A DNA stretch of 64,000 nt, from contig OX104115.1 in the NCBI GenBank assembly GCA_944474755.1, positions 69,416,993-69,480,992 of the forward strand. The letters run 5' to 3'. The first letter of the stretch is position 1. Each line of letters opens with the position of its first letter. The translations under genes and the position numbers were made by a program. The notes below the pieces were generated by a model. It did not search any database. It was not told where the DNA came from and was given only the letters and a program-made list of their open reading frames with translations. This document shows positions 26,185 through 37,930 of this stretch, piece by piece. Source of the DNA: Limnoperna fortunei (taxonomy: Eukaryota > Mollusca > Bivalvia > Mytilida > Modiolidae).

Positions 26185-29100
26185 TATCGGTTAATATAAT
26201 CAATTACATTTCACTAATTATTATTTCAGGACTAAAAGACACAGACTGTCTCACAAATTTATTAGCTAATTTGTCGATGGCGTTTGGTTTAAATGTGTCT
26301 TCATACACAGAATTAAATTCGTCAATATTAATTCATAACACAACGACGTGTGATCTAAAGTTGAAAGTTCCCAGTCATGAATATTTCGAGTAAGCAATAT
26401 TAGCAAACAATAGATAACATTTTTATTTTACGGTCTTACATGCATTTATTTATACCATTACATGTTTAATGCAATTTTCAAGAATAGTACATCCTAAATT
26501 CTCTAAATGTGTACTAAAAATGCCATTTATTCAGTCATTTTTTGTGTTTCGTTTGTTTGAATTTACTTATATACTAATATAATCGCGGTGAATCACTTTT
26601 TAACAACACTATTTAATTTCTCTCCTAATGTTTTTCAGTATACTGGAAGCAAAACAATGAAATTAACATACATGACTTTTTTGTCATTACAGACGTTTTG
26701 TATTGCGGCTGCATGAAACGGGTGGATTTGAAGATTTGGGAGGTTTTAGTTTGAAATTAGCTATTTGCCTATTGCTGGCCTGGGTTGCCGTTTTCTTTTG
26801 TTTAATGAAAGGCATAAAGTCATCGGGAAAGGTACTGAAAATATTTTTTACTATATTTACTGATAGCGTAAACGGTTCATAAAAATCAGTATTTAATTAG
26901 TCTTGATATTTTTATTTTATTATCTGTCCCGAATTCTTACATTTTTTTCTAACAAAATTCACTACATTAAACCTATAAGGCCTACATTCTCGAATGCCAT
27001 GTGGTAAATGTGCTATAGCAATTGGATTTCTTAAGTAATGAAAACGGGAGGTTTGCCATGCCAAACATCGTGGTTTAACACAACATTTCTTTTGAAATCC
27101 CTGTACCAAGTCAGGACGATTGTAAAAGTTTTGGTTGTTTGTTCTGGAGTTTGTCGGTTTCTTCGGCTTTGATTTGTGGATTGTCTTTTTTTGGCAGTTT
27201 CCTTGGTGTTCGGTATTTTGTTATTATTTTCGTTCTTTTGTAGGTTGTATATTTCTCAGCCACATTTCCATATGCAGTTCTGATCGCTTTTCTGGTTCGA
27301 GGAGTCACATTAGAAGGACATGAAAAAGGAATTCATTTTTATATAACACCAGATTGGGATAAACTGAAAGAGCCTCAGGTAGATAATTTATTTTTAGAAG
27401 CCTTGCTCTATACGGATCGATGGTAATTATAGATTATTTTCTTTTTTGAAACGAGGTGCATTTTCTCGTCCCTATATCATCAAAGGGCGCCAGCCCTAAG
27501 ATAAGATTACGAGAAAAAGCAACGTTTTCATAAAACGTGCATAATCTGTTAATCGCTGTGTTTTTTTTAACTTTGTGACACCACAATGTTTACTTACCGA
27601 CGTCTTGACTGCGAGATGAGATGGGCCAATCTCACGCTAGTAAAGTGAAATGGGATAATACAGCACATAAAGACCAAAAGAGAATATAGTTTAAATAGCG
27701 ATAATAGAATCTTAAATTATCTCTCGTAGAAGGCTTGGTAGCCATGTTAAAGAAGTTAGTGATCTATTGTTGATCACCTGTGTGTCAACATAAGGGTTTT
27801 GTACGGGAAGCTCGAATCAAACCTTAATTGACAAGTATTGCCAGTTTTCCTGACAAAGGCCGGGGTTTTTTTTACCAACTTCCTCTATTTAAAAAACTTT
27901 GACGTCATGAAAAAGCTGAAAAATTCGTTTAACTCAAATTTAAACTAACACACAAACAATTGACTTTTGGATGGAAACCCATACTATTTCAACGAAGCAA
28001 AGTTATAGACGTAAAATTTATATGCGACAGTCTTGCGTTAGTAGCGATCAGTCGCGAATGATTCAACAAGCCATATTTAGTCGGACCGGACAGATATTAT
28101 ACAGAACCGATTGTTCCAGTTGTTCCAGTAAATTCGAGTAAAGTTCAACTGATCTATGACAAATATGCCTGGTCTATTATCTGTTGTAACATGTAGGCAA
28201 AGCGTTTTATATTTTTCATGTATTCTGGCTAGTTTTTAACCTCAGCAAATTTATGAAATTAAAATTACAAACACTGTATATAAAACATATCTAACCAACC
28301 TAATCTTTGTTCTGTTGTCATAATTTATGTAGGTATGGGGAGATGCTGCCTCCCAGATGTTTTATTCCCTTGGAATAGGATTCGGAGGTTTAATGACCAT
28401 GGCTAGTTATAATAAGTTCCACAACAATACAAAAAGGTAAGTCAAACAAAATATGAAAATAAGTTTTGTTCGTGAGATTTAATATCTATCTATCCGTGCC
28501 TTAGTCTAGATAATTGTCAGGGCAGCAATGAACCAGCTTCGTCCATCCCTTACTGTCCTTTTATTAATCATTGTATTGCTAGTAAAGCCAGGAATGTCCT
28601 TTTTTTAATCTCCTATTTGTCTGCATATTCTCCTTCCTTGAAAAACTGTCTCGACAGTCGCTGATTATCGTGGCATTTTAAGCGTTTGGCTTCAGACAAA
28701 TGTAGTTTGTCATTCAATATAAAGTTTATTTGTGATGAGCAGTAGATACATACACGACGAAATACAGGTAAAGAAATGCAACTTTTTCTGACAATTTACT
28801 GATACTATTTTTTTTCGTGTAGAAATAATGACATTTCCCAATCCCTCCCCCTCCCCCCACACACACACAAACACACCCCAAACACAAAATAGAAAACGAC
28901 CTTTCTAGATAATTTCTTGTTTGAACAAATTTGCACTAAAATCAAGCCGCCAGTCATGAAATGTAGAACAAATATTTGAAGAAAGTTTTAAAAATGATAT
29001 TTTATTGTCATAAGTATTTTATTTATATAATATATGGGTTTGCTTTGTGATTTGTATGATGTATAAGGAACGGACTTTTAAACGTTGTGACAGTCATAAA

Positions 29101-32100
29101 GCGTCCAGTCGTATTGAATTTGATTAAATTTAATTTTTTAAAGAATAAAATCTAGAAACCTATTAAAACAAGAAAACATTTATGGCGCAAAATACTTTAT
29201 GTTCTAACTCAATATTTAATTGTTATAACAAAGTATTTTATTACATTTTTACGCTAATGGCGACGTTGCTACAAAAACGCCCAACACACAATTCCGCTTA
29301 AAACAAATATATTATATACATTTTGAGGTAAATCGGAAATAGGTTGACTATTTAATTCATCGATTGTTTTTAATGGTTTGTTCAAATACTTTTATCATAT
29401 ATTTAAATACACAAAATTTAACACTTACAAATAGGTTCGTGGGAAGAAACAAATCGCCGAATTTGGTATAAACCAGTTTTTCATTCAAAATCATTCTATG
29501 CCTACTAAATCATGGCAATTATAATTCAAATAAAGACTCATTGTGCTTAAATATTTGCATAAAGAATGGACATCCAGAACATGTATACCCGGGCCACCTT
29601 TGTTTAAATTCTTATTGTTAGTGACCGCGTCTGTAAACTGAAAAATAAATTATTATTTCTCCATTTATTGACATTAAGACTTGTATGGTAATTGAGTATG
29701 TTCACGTGCGATAAAAAGATGAAAGCGAATGATTAGATTTAGTATACAATAAACGTTTTAATGGACATTTTAGGGATGCTGTCATTGTTTGCTTAGTGGA
29801 TTGGGGAACGAGTTTTTTTGCTGGATTTGCTGTATTTTCACTGATGGGATTTATGGCACATTCATTAAATAGAGAGGTCAAAGATGTGATGGACTCCGGT
29901 AGGTTAAAATGTGACGGAAATAAAAGAACATTTATAGTGTTTTTCTGATTCCATTTGCGTAAAAACGTTTCCTTCTTACGCATCATTGTCACTGAGCAAA
30001 ACAGTACACAATGATAGAAAAGCTTGTATAAACACAATAAACAAATAGGTTCGATGAATTGATACCAATGATCTGAACCATATTGGGTTCGAGTCTCACT
30101 GCGGGCAGGGTGTACTCAACTCCAATCTTAATTGGTAAGGATTGAGAAGTTTTTCTACCAAAGGTCGGGGGTTTTCTCCGGGTACTTCGGCCTCCTCCCG
30201 CAATACAAGCTGGACGCTATAATATAGCTAAAAAATTGCTGAAAGTGGCGTTAAGTAAACATTTAAACAAACAAACAAACATATTTTGACTGAAAACGAG
30301 AGAAATTTTGTAACTATGGAAACGTTACAATTGTGGGCTAATATTTAGCAATACCGATCATGCAGTTGTTTGGTAACGGATGTTGTTTATAATGTCGTGT
30401 TGTTAATTAATTTCCAACAATTTAATCCTCACTATTTCAGACTTTTAAAATCTCGATAAAAAAATCATTCTAGTGTCATTTTCTGACATTTGATTTCCGG
30501 TTCAACAATCTCTATGGTCAGGGTGTGCTCGATTCCAATTTTAATTGAAACGGATTGCCAGTTTTCTCCGCGTTCTCTTCCTCCTCCCCAAATAAAACAT
30601 ATAGCTGAAATTTGCTGAAAGTGGCGTTAAACACCATTCAAACAAAATGTTCATTGAGAACTTCTACAGCTTGTCTAAAGTTAAAACTTATTGTAAATTT
30701 ATAGATCAGAAAAAAGCACGTGCATGTGTCATGCAAATGCATAAATTGATGTCATTTTGTCTTTGTTTCATTATTGCTGCATTCTCATCACAGGTCCAGG
30801 TCTAGCATTTATTGCATACCCAGCAGGGATTGCAAAGATGCCTGCTCCACCTATCTGGGCTTTCCTGTTCTTTTTCATGATGTTTACTCTTGGATTAGAC
30901 AGTCAGGTAATCAATACCCTTAAGCTGTGTTAGACACAACAAACAAAGGATTGAAAAAAAAAACTCAACCATGCTCTACTCAAAGTTGTGAACACACCAT
31001 AATTTAATAAAACCAACAAACTACAGAGGAAATAAAATAACTTTGTTAGAGTATTTTTAGAAGGTGAATTAGAAACTTTTACATAGGTTTTTTTTTCGAA
31101 ACATGCATTAATAATTGCTTATCAAGTAAAATACTGATTTGACACTGTATTTTATATATGAATGAAAATTAATAAAATTTGCACAAGAAATAAAAAATGC
31201 ATCAAAATACCAAGATTATAAAAAATTAAAGCCAGACGCACGTTTTATCTAGATTAGGAATAATGTAACACGTGATTTATTTAAAAAGACGCAAATGCAC
31301 ATGTTCTTATTATTCGTAAAGGCAAACAACTGGGTACATAAAATCACACCTAACTGATACAAAGGCGCTCATTGTACGTTAAGTCAAACTCATTCAATGA
31401 GGTTACTCAGTCTAGACACGAATATCTTCAGTACATTTATGTTATGAATAAGTTTAAAATTATGTTGCCAGCATTTAAAGCATTTTAATATTGCATAATT
31501 CTATTCAAAATTTCACATATTACCTTCTGTGAATTTAATCTATCAGATTTATTTAATATACTTTCCGAAAGATTTCGTTGATTGAAAGGAGCTATTATAT
31601 AATGAATGAAAATAATGTAATTTTCATATTATGTAATACGAAATAGAAATCGCATCTATATCTTTGCAAGTAATAGTATACAATTACTGTCTTTTGATGA
31701 GGTAAATGTGTGGAGTTATTGACTTTTGAAAAAAATGTTATTCACCGAGCCCAGCGGGCGAGGCGAATAACAAAGAGTTTTTTCAAAAGTCAATAACTCC
31801 ACACATTTACCGAATCAAAAGACAGTTATTGTTTTATTCAACAAAAAAGGATATTCACTAAAAATAAAATGGTTATTCACCGCGGGAAAATGCATGCGAT
31901 TGTTATTTAAAAAAGGGAATAACCGGGATTCTACAAATAACAATCGCATGCATTTTCCCGCGGTGAATAACCATTTTATTTTTAGTGAATATCCTTTTTT
32001 ATTCAAATTTTTCAGTCACATTATTTTTATACAAAATGTTTTATATATTATTGAATAATATACAATTACTGTCTTTTGATGAGGTAAATGTGTGGAGTTA

Positions 32101-35100
32101 TTGACTTTTGAAAAAACTGTTATTCACCGAGCCCAGCGGGCGAGGTGAATAACAAAGAGTTTTTCAAAAGTCAATAACTCCACACATTTACCGAATCAAA
32201 AGACAGTTATTGTTTTATTCAATAAAAAAGGATATTCACTAAAAACAAAATGGTTATTCACCGCGGGAAAATGCATGCGATTGTTATTTTAAAAAGGGAA
32301 TAACCGGGATTCTATAAATAACAATCGCATGCATTTTCCCGCGGTGAATAACCATTTTATTTTTAGTGAATATCCTTTTTTATTCAAATTTTTCAGTCAC
32401 ATTATTTTTATACAAAATGTTTTATATATTATTGAATAAACATATTTAGCGTGTTCCATTGTTGCATCCTCCCATGCAAGTTCATATTGGTTCCCTCATC
32501 ACGTGGACTCTGGGTCCCTTACTTCGGAGGATGCGGTGCGCATGCTTCAACTTAACATTATTGTATAATTATAAGCAAGTACGGTACAAAAAGATTTTTA
32601 CAAAATCAGAAATGCGTGGCTATAACTTATTTATCAGGCTTTTTTATGTTTACGCTGTATAGTTTATATGTGTTATTATTGTAACCAGAACTGTAAATTA
32701 TATTTATTTTAGTTTTCAATGTTAGAGACTGTCATTAGCGGGTTTGTTGACTGTTTTCCGAGAGTATTGCGTCCCAGAAAGACTTTATTTACATTTATAG
32801 TATGTGTAATTGGTTGTGCGACGGGTTTGCCACAGGTCACGAAGGTAACTGACTAGAATATATTTATTTTATAGACTTACAATAACATTGTTAGATTGTA
32901 TACTATTCTGCGGTAAATAATAAAAAGATCAGTGACCAGTTTATGACCTGAGTGGTTACTTTAAATCTTCTACGCAGCGACAATAGAACAAAGTGGTAAT
33001 TTAAATTCTTATAAGTATGGCACGCCGTTCTCGTCAAAAGTATGATTCAAAATATCACAAATTACACACTCAAAATTGTAAATTACACACTCAAAATTTA
33101 AAAAAATGCACTCAAAATTTTAAATTTCGCATTCAAAATTAAAATATGCACTCAAAATTTTACGAAAACACACTCAAAAGATAAATAGAAATTACACACT
33201 CAAAATTTTTATTCATGCACTCAAAATTGTGCGCACCTTTTTTGCACAGGACTTTTAAATATTCATTAAATTGATTTGAATATTTCAATCCTGTTTTTTT
33301 TAAGCTTGAAACGGGTCACTGTAAAGCAACGAACGAAAAGACGAAACAATTTTTAATTTTTGTTTTACCTCATACCCTCGGCCTTGTATCTCGGACTCAT
33401 ATTAACTATAGAGTATGATTTATTCCATTATTGAATTATTTTTTATGGTAAAACAAATAGTTTTTTTCAACGGGTTTATCAAAATAGGTGATTTACAGCT
33501 ATATCATGCAGATTGAATGAAAGAGTATAAATTCGTTCTAGTTTCTGATATAATTGAATTTCAACAGGAACTCTTGTAGACATTACATACAACACTTCCA
33601 TACAGCTTGAAAGCTTTCGAACAGTATTTTCTAAAGCATTGTTGTCTCGTGTTAAGGGGTATAAAAGTTGCATTGTGTTTTCATACACGTGCAACAAGGA
33701 TTGAAAAACTCGAGCAAATCTTCTGTGTCGTGGATTGACATTTGGATTTCAGCATTTCCGGTTCGCTTTAAACTCAAAAACCACCCAGATGAAATTTTAT
33801 TTATTTATATCTTTATGAATATTTATGAGTTTTGCGCGAAAACGATGCGCACAAATTTGAGTGCGTAATTTGCAGTTTCGAGTGCATGAATTAAAATTTT
33901 GAGTGTGTAATTTCAATTTATCTTTTGAGTGTGTTTTCGTAAAATTTTGAGTGCATATTTTAATTTTGAGTTCGAAATTTAAAATTTTGAGTGTGTAATT
34001 TAAAATTTTGAGTGCATATTTTTAATTTTGAGTGTGTAATTTAAAATTTTGAGTGTGTAATTTGTGATGATATTTTGAACCATACTTTTGACGAGAACGG
34101 CGTGCCATATATAAGTTTCCTTTTTTAGAGTTATAACTGCGTGCTGAAATGCTGGATATCGTGGGTTCGACTCCAGTTGGATCAAACTACAGAAAATATT
34201 TTATTGTTTTTTCCTGCTTTTCTGCTATGAAGCATTTATTAGTTTATTATTATTATTTTTATCGGGTCGGGGTTTTCTCCCGGTACGACAGCTTTCTATC
34301 CCAATGAAAAAAGAACGCCACGATAAAGATAAAAATAGCTAATAGTGGTGTTAAACACCATTCATATAAATAAACAAACAATCCAGCATTAGTTTATAGA
34401 AATAACAAGAAAAATGTCAAATAATAGCAAACACTACAAACCAATATATGTGTACTTGTGTCTATATTTCAGGGTGGCATATACATTTTGACTCTTGTGA
34501 ACGACTACTCCGGAAGTTATAATTTACTTATAATATGTATGTGCGAACTTATCGGCGTCTGCTATGTGTACGGTAAGAGCTTTTAATATGATGCCTCGAC
34601 TTAAGAATAAACTGGTTTTAATTGTAAAAAAGCTAACTACAGTGACTCTTAAACGTTTGAGTGTAGATTTGAATAATAAAACATGTGTCTTTCAGTTTTG
34701 AAACGATTTAAATTGTACAATGATTGTGTTACCTCTTAATGACTTTTACATTGTAATTTAGTTGTTACATGAGCTTCAACAATTGATGAGTCTGTGGTCT
34801 GTTGTTTTTATTTGTTTATTGGCACCAGTGTTATACTTGTTTGTTCTCACACAACAACCAGTCAGTTTTGTATATTCATTATTCCTTTAATATAGATCAA
34901 ACATAAAGACTGCTTTAAAAAGGAATTGTAATTCCACTATAAACATAAAGTTGCCTGCATCATTTACCAATTAGGCCAAATTTACCTGGTGAAGGAGTGA
35001 TATATACATATTTGGTTCCTTTTACAAATTCGATTACGACTTCCACGCGCTACTGCAAATAATCCGGGCTTGCCCCTCACCACCCCACTCAATCCAAACA

Positions 35101-37930
35101 AAGAACCTACTTCAAAATAAGGCTAAATTTGTGTATTTCTGCCTGATACAACCTGAGATACATGTGAATTTTAACTAATTATTAGGTATCAAAAACTTCA
35201 GACATGACATAGAGATGATGATTGGGAGGCAACACCCGGCTTTCTGGATTTATTGGTATGCAACATGGTGCTTCGTCACTCCAGTGGCTATTATTGTAAG
35301 TATAAAATATGTCTACTAGACATGGTATACAGTGTGCATGATCAGTAACCAGTTTCTAACGTTTTCTTGAATACAAAAATCTACGGATGTAATTATAGGC
35401 GTGACTGTGGATCTATCGCCATTCATTTAATAAAATAACTCGAGTAAAACCATTGAATTGTTAAACTTCCGGTTTAATTCAGCTATAATAAAATAACTTG
35501 AGTGCGTCTTGAAATCATTGAATTGCTTAACTTCAAGTTTAATCCCGCTATATTATTTTTTTTTATCCCTTCGGCATGATTTTAGGTAATTATGATGTTT
35601 GGTAGTATAAGTAGCGAATGAAGGGTTAAATAATTGTGTGAAAGTAATGGTAAATTACTGAGTAATTTTATTGGTTAACTTTGGGGCAGTGTAAACATGA
35701 AGGATGAATATCATATTCATAAAATATACACACTTGTTTTATTCATTAAGAGGTTGCTTCGCTTCAAATCCTTGAAATAAACAAGGGTCTGATTAAATTT
35801 CCTGCAAAAGCAAAATTACTAAATGATATTAGCCATTAACTCAGTTTAATAGCCCAATAATTATATCTCAAAGAATGAGAATTATAATATCAATTCATAC
35901 AATAAAAAGTTTTAAAATTTATATCAGCCCACAGAAAGAAAATATCATAGGCATACAAAAAACAACATCAAACTACAACAATCAACTACAAAATTAGAAA
36001 ACGAAAAGCATGGACAATAGTGGGTTGAATCCAGAACGATTAAAAACTATTTTTATTGTTTTATAGTTTATCTTCATAATGTCATGCGTCACCTACACGC
36101 CTACTTCGTACGGTGCTTACCAATTTCCGACAAGTGCTGAAGTTCTAGGTTGGCTGATGGTTGCATCTCCCCTTTTTCTGGTCGTTGTCGGGTTTTTAGT
36201 TCAAATCATCAGATTCGGGGTAAGTAGTAGTATGTAACATAATGTTTTTATTTAATACATGGAGTCAATATATTTAATTGCATTTATTTGGAAGGCAATA
36301 TTTATTTGGATTTCAATTTAAATATAAACTTTAAGGCACAATGTGAATGCACATAATGTCAGATATATTTTAACATAAAGATCAGTTAATAAACAGCATT
36401 TTTCAAACAACTTTTACGTTTTTTTACAGAAAAAAAATTGACCAACATGGACCTTCTTGAATAGTTTTAAATTATTGTTTTTGGTCAAATAATTATTTAT
36501 TTATTATTATCGCCAGGAGGGCGGCGATTAACTTTCGTTGCTAACGATGGATAAAGGAGAAAATATTTCGAAGTACACTTAGTAACCATAAATGAACCGA
36601 ATTTTGCTACAAGAATGTTTATCATTTAACTTGAGTGAAAAATAAAGATGATGTATGAGGTTCGACTGCAAAATTGCTTGGGTGATATCAAAGTTTCATG
36701 TAATAATAACTTTTGTTAGTATTCTATTTACGGAAGTTAATAATATAGGGAGACTATTTTTATCCTGGTACTAAGTCTTTCGTTGATAGCTCTACCGACG
36801 AGCGTAGCTTTGAAAAATCGGAAACCAGAATAAAAGGCTATTTTATGTAGACAATTCCGGAGTATGCCAACATTTGTAAGATTCAATAAATAAATAAATG
36901 TTATGTCAATAATTTAATTGAACCATGTGAATGTAAGTTTGAATTCAAGTATATTTATGATTTAATATATGCTAAAAGATTACATGTGCACAAATTTAGA
37001 AATTGGCAATTGAAACTAGCCACAACGGCCAGGGCTTAGCTTTACAGAGAAACTTATGGGGAATAAGTTCAAATGCCTTCTTTTTAGAAATCACTTTGAC
37101 AAACGCATGCAGAATGCAGAATAAATCGGCGGCGAACTGATGCTTTGCATCAAAAGTTGTATTGTCCATTCTGATTGAATTCTAATACATTTTTGAGGAG
37201 TAATTCACGGTTTACTCGTCTGAAAAATTTTGCATTCCGGAATAACAAAATTTCTCGATTAATCGTTTTACAGTATACGCCATACAATGAAACATCCGGG
37301 TACTTTCTGAGCTTTGTGTTGGTCATAATTTAATAACCGTGTTTTTTTCCATTCGAATTTTTGTTTATTCCCCGTTTTTAAGTGTTTGTGACAACGCATT
37401 AGTTTTTTTTATAATGATTTATGATTTTATGCATCGCGTCATGGTATATATGCTAACCTTTTCGCAATGTATTGTTAAAAGTTGGTGACATCTCGTATTT
37501 TACTACAGTAAACATAACTAAAGTTCCGACAGTTAAATCACCGAGAAAATATTTTCTGTTTTCTATCAATATTATACATTTGAAGATCTTAAAAAATGTA
37601 CGGTGCCATCGTACATCGAATTTACATAAACATATACTGATTCAAATATCAAACAGAAACATTTGTTGCTTTGTTTCCAATTCGGGTGAAGATATAAAGT
37701 TAAGATAATTTTTTTAGTTTCGAGGAGCACTGAAATCACAACCAAACTGGGGACCTGCATTGGATGAAGACAGACTTAGTGATCCACGTCATCGTTATCT
37801 TCCAATAAAACGAGGCAATACAACAATGAACGGTATTGATCATGGTCATGACAACCTACTATATACCGTAGAAGAAAACGGAAAAGCTATTCCGAACAAA
37901 AATAGTGACTTACATACAAGTCGGCTATGA
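23196..37930 (+). CDS. SLC6 amino-acid transporter copy 2; helix-1 exon frameshifted by a 14-nt deletion (possible pseudogene)
   Basis: Exons: 23196-23225 ([10 protein letters not shown]), 23510-23628, 24240-24371, 24856-25080, 26230-26389, 26693-26831, 27244-27378, 28333-28436, 29774-29898, 30794-30906, 32713-32844, 34473-34572, 35186-35295, 36067-36219, 37718-37930. From the second exon on, every boundary matches copy 1, and all later exons have exactly its lengths (132, 225, 160, 139, 135, 104, 125, 113, 132, 100, 110, 153, 213) with about 75-80% protein identity. The exception is the helix-1 exon: from its ATG at 23528 it is 101 nt against 115 nt in copy 1. The missing 14 nt remove the Trp-Arg-Phe-Pro-Tyr motif and shift the phase, so the mRNA would stop soon after. 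Five glycosylation sites, the chloride site, LGLDSQ and the helix-7 Asp are all kept. This suggests a very recent null allele or an assembly error. The true first exon (ATG plus one codon at 18011 or 22876) is uncertain. Confidence 0.88.
23266..23396. mobile_element. Tc1-related terminal fragment
   Basis: A terminal-repeat-like start (ATATACACCTCC, then AAGCAACACC) is followed by about 80 bp that match 1107-1187 near the Tc1 element at the window start. It looks like an internally deleted, non-autonomous copy. It fills much of the 284-bp intron between the 30-nt exon and the helix-1 exon of SLC6 copy 2. Confidence 0.55.
25480..25758. repeat. Dispersed-repeat-like sequence in SLC6 copy 2 intron
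   Basis: Sequence leading into the duplicated (TTA)n unit, less AT-rich than its surroundings, with stretches such as CCCCTAGGTTCTGCCTACCCC. It has the look of the body of a retroposon whose 3' tail is the microsatellite, but no coding frame is visible and the family is not identified. Confidence 0.35.
25759..26208. repeat. Tandem duplication of a (TTA)n-tailed repeat unit
   Basis: Two direct copies (about 25759-25966 and 25967-26208) share a T-run, the block GGTAGAGCGCCTCTGAATAG, a GC-rich GACGAAACGCGAGTC-like segment, a TATTTTGTGATATTATAATAAAG stretch and a terminal TTTATCGGTTAATATAATC. The units differ by a few bases and by the length of the (TTA)n tracts at about 25871-25942 and 26068-26184. 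They lie just before the 26230 exon of SLC6 copy 2, so the tract sits close to its splice acceptor. Confidence 0.85.
27780..27950 (+). repeat. Degenerate SINE copy
   Basis: The phrases CCTTAATTGACAAGTATTGC and CCAGTTTTCCTGACAAAGGCC, then TTCCTCTATT and GACGTCATGAAAAAGCTGAAAAATT, follow the order of the better SINE copies at 44118 and 63366, but the sequence is decayed. It lies in an intron of SLC6 copy 2. Confidence 0.4.
30085..30285 (+). repeat. tRNA-derived SINE, V-SINE (RUDI-like) family
   Basis: A tRNA B-box-like GGTTCGAGTCTCACTGCGGG is followed by the core TTTTCTCCGGGTACTTCGGC and a 3' part ending AAATTGCTGAAAGTGGCGTT and (AAAC)n. This order recurs at 44118 and 63366. The core resembles that of V-type SINEs; the RUDI assignment is from memory of the family and not verified. 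It lies in an intron of SLC6 copy 2. Confidence 0.65.
30515..30645 (+). repeat. SINE fragment, same family
   Basis: GGTCAGGGTGTGCTCGATTCC, TTGCCAGTTTTCTCCGCGTTC and GCTGAAAGTGGCGTTAAACACC match the family order with an internal deletion; the tRNA-like head is missing or decayed. It lies 230 bp from another copy in the same intron. Confidence 0.55.
31677..32440. repeat. Tandem pair of 382-bp units, each with two long palindromes
   Basis: Two nearly identical direct copies, 31677-32058 and 32059-32440. Each has palindrome A (31681-31831 and 32063-32212) with arms of about 55 nt around a GC-rich centre GAGCCCAGCGGGCGAGG, and palindrome B (about 31843-32000 and 32224-32382) with arms of about 70 nt and an A-rich loop. 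They lie in the intron between the 30794 and 32713 exons of SLC6 copy 2. The transcript could fold into four long hairpins. Confidence 0.9.
33017..34108. mobile_element. Non-autonomous hAT-like transposon with repeat-built inverted ends
   Basis: The ends are perfect inverted matches over ATGGCACGCCGTTCTCGTC and onward, and the inverted similarity extends about 220 bp at each side. Flanks are TTATAAGT (33009-33016) and ATATAAGT (34109-34116), an 8-bp target duplication with one mismatch, as made by hAT elements. Inside each arm, about eight copies of CACTCAAAATTT-like units alternate with preceding ACA or TG. The 600-bp centre has no coding frame of note. It lies in an intron of SLC6 copy 2. 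Confidence 0.8.
34126..34380 (+). repeat. SINE copy, diverged, same V-SINE-like family
   Basis: The tRNA-like head has GTGGGTTCGACTCCAGTTGG. The core TCGGGGTTTTCTCCCGGTAC and the end TAGTGGTGTTAAACACCATTC keep the family order. It follows directly after the hAT-like element. Confidence 0.55.

Noticed and set aside
26103..26393. Protein with a long tyrosine run
   Set aside because: The run is the (TTA)n microsatellite read in one frame; only the part after 26230 is coding, as an SLC6 exon.
27440..27530. Another long hairpin (TTTCTCGT ... ACGAGAAA around GGGCGCCAGCCC)
   Set aside because: Arms are short and poorly paired compared with the five clear hairpins, so it was left out of the family.
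33060..33235. Regularly spaced short repeats that look like a CRISPR array
   Set aside because: Units are 11-12 nt, spacers are not of constant length, the array is mirrored at 33850-34070 as an inverted copy, and the host is an animal. It is the arm of a transposon.
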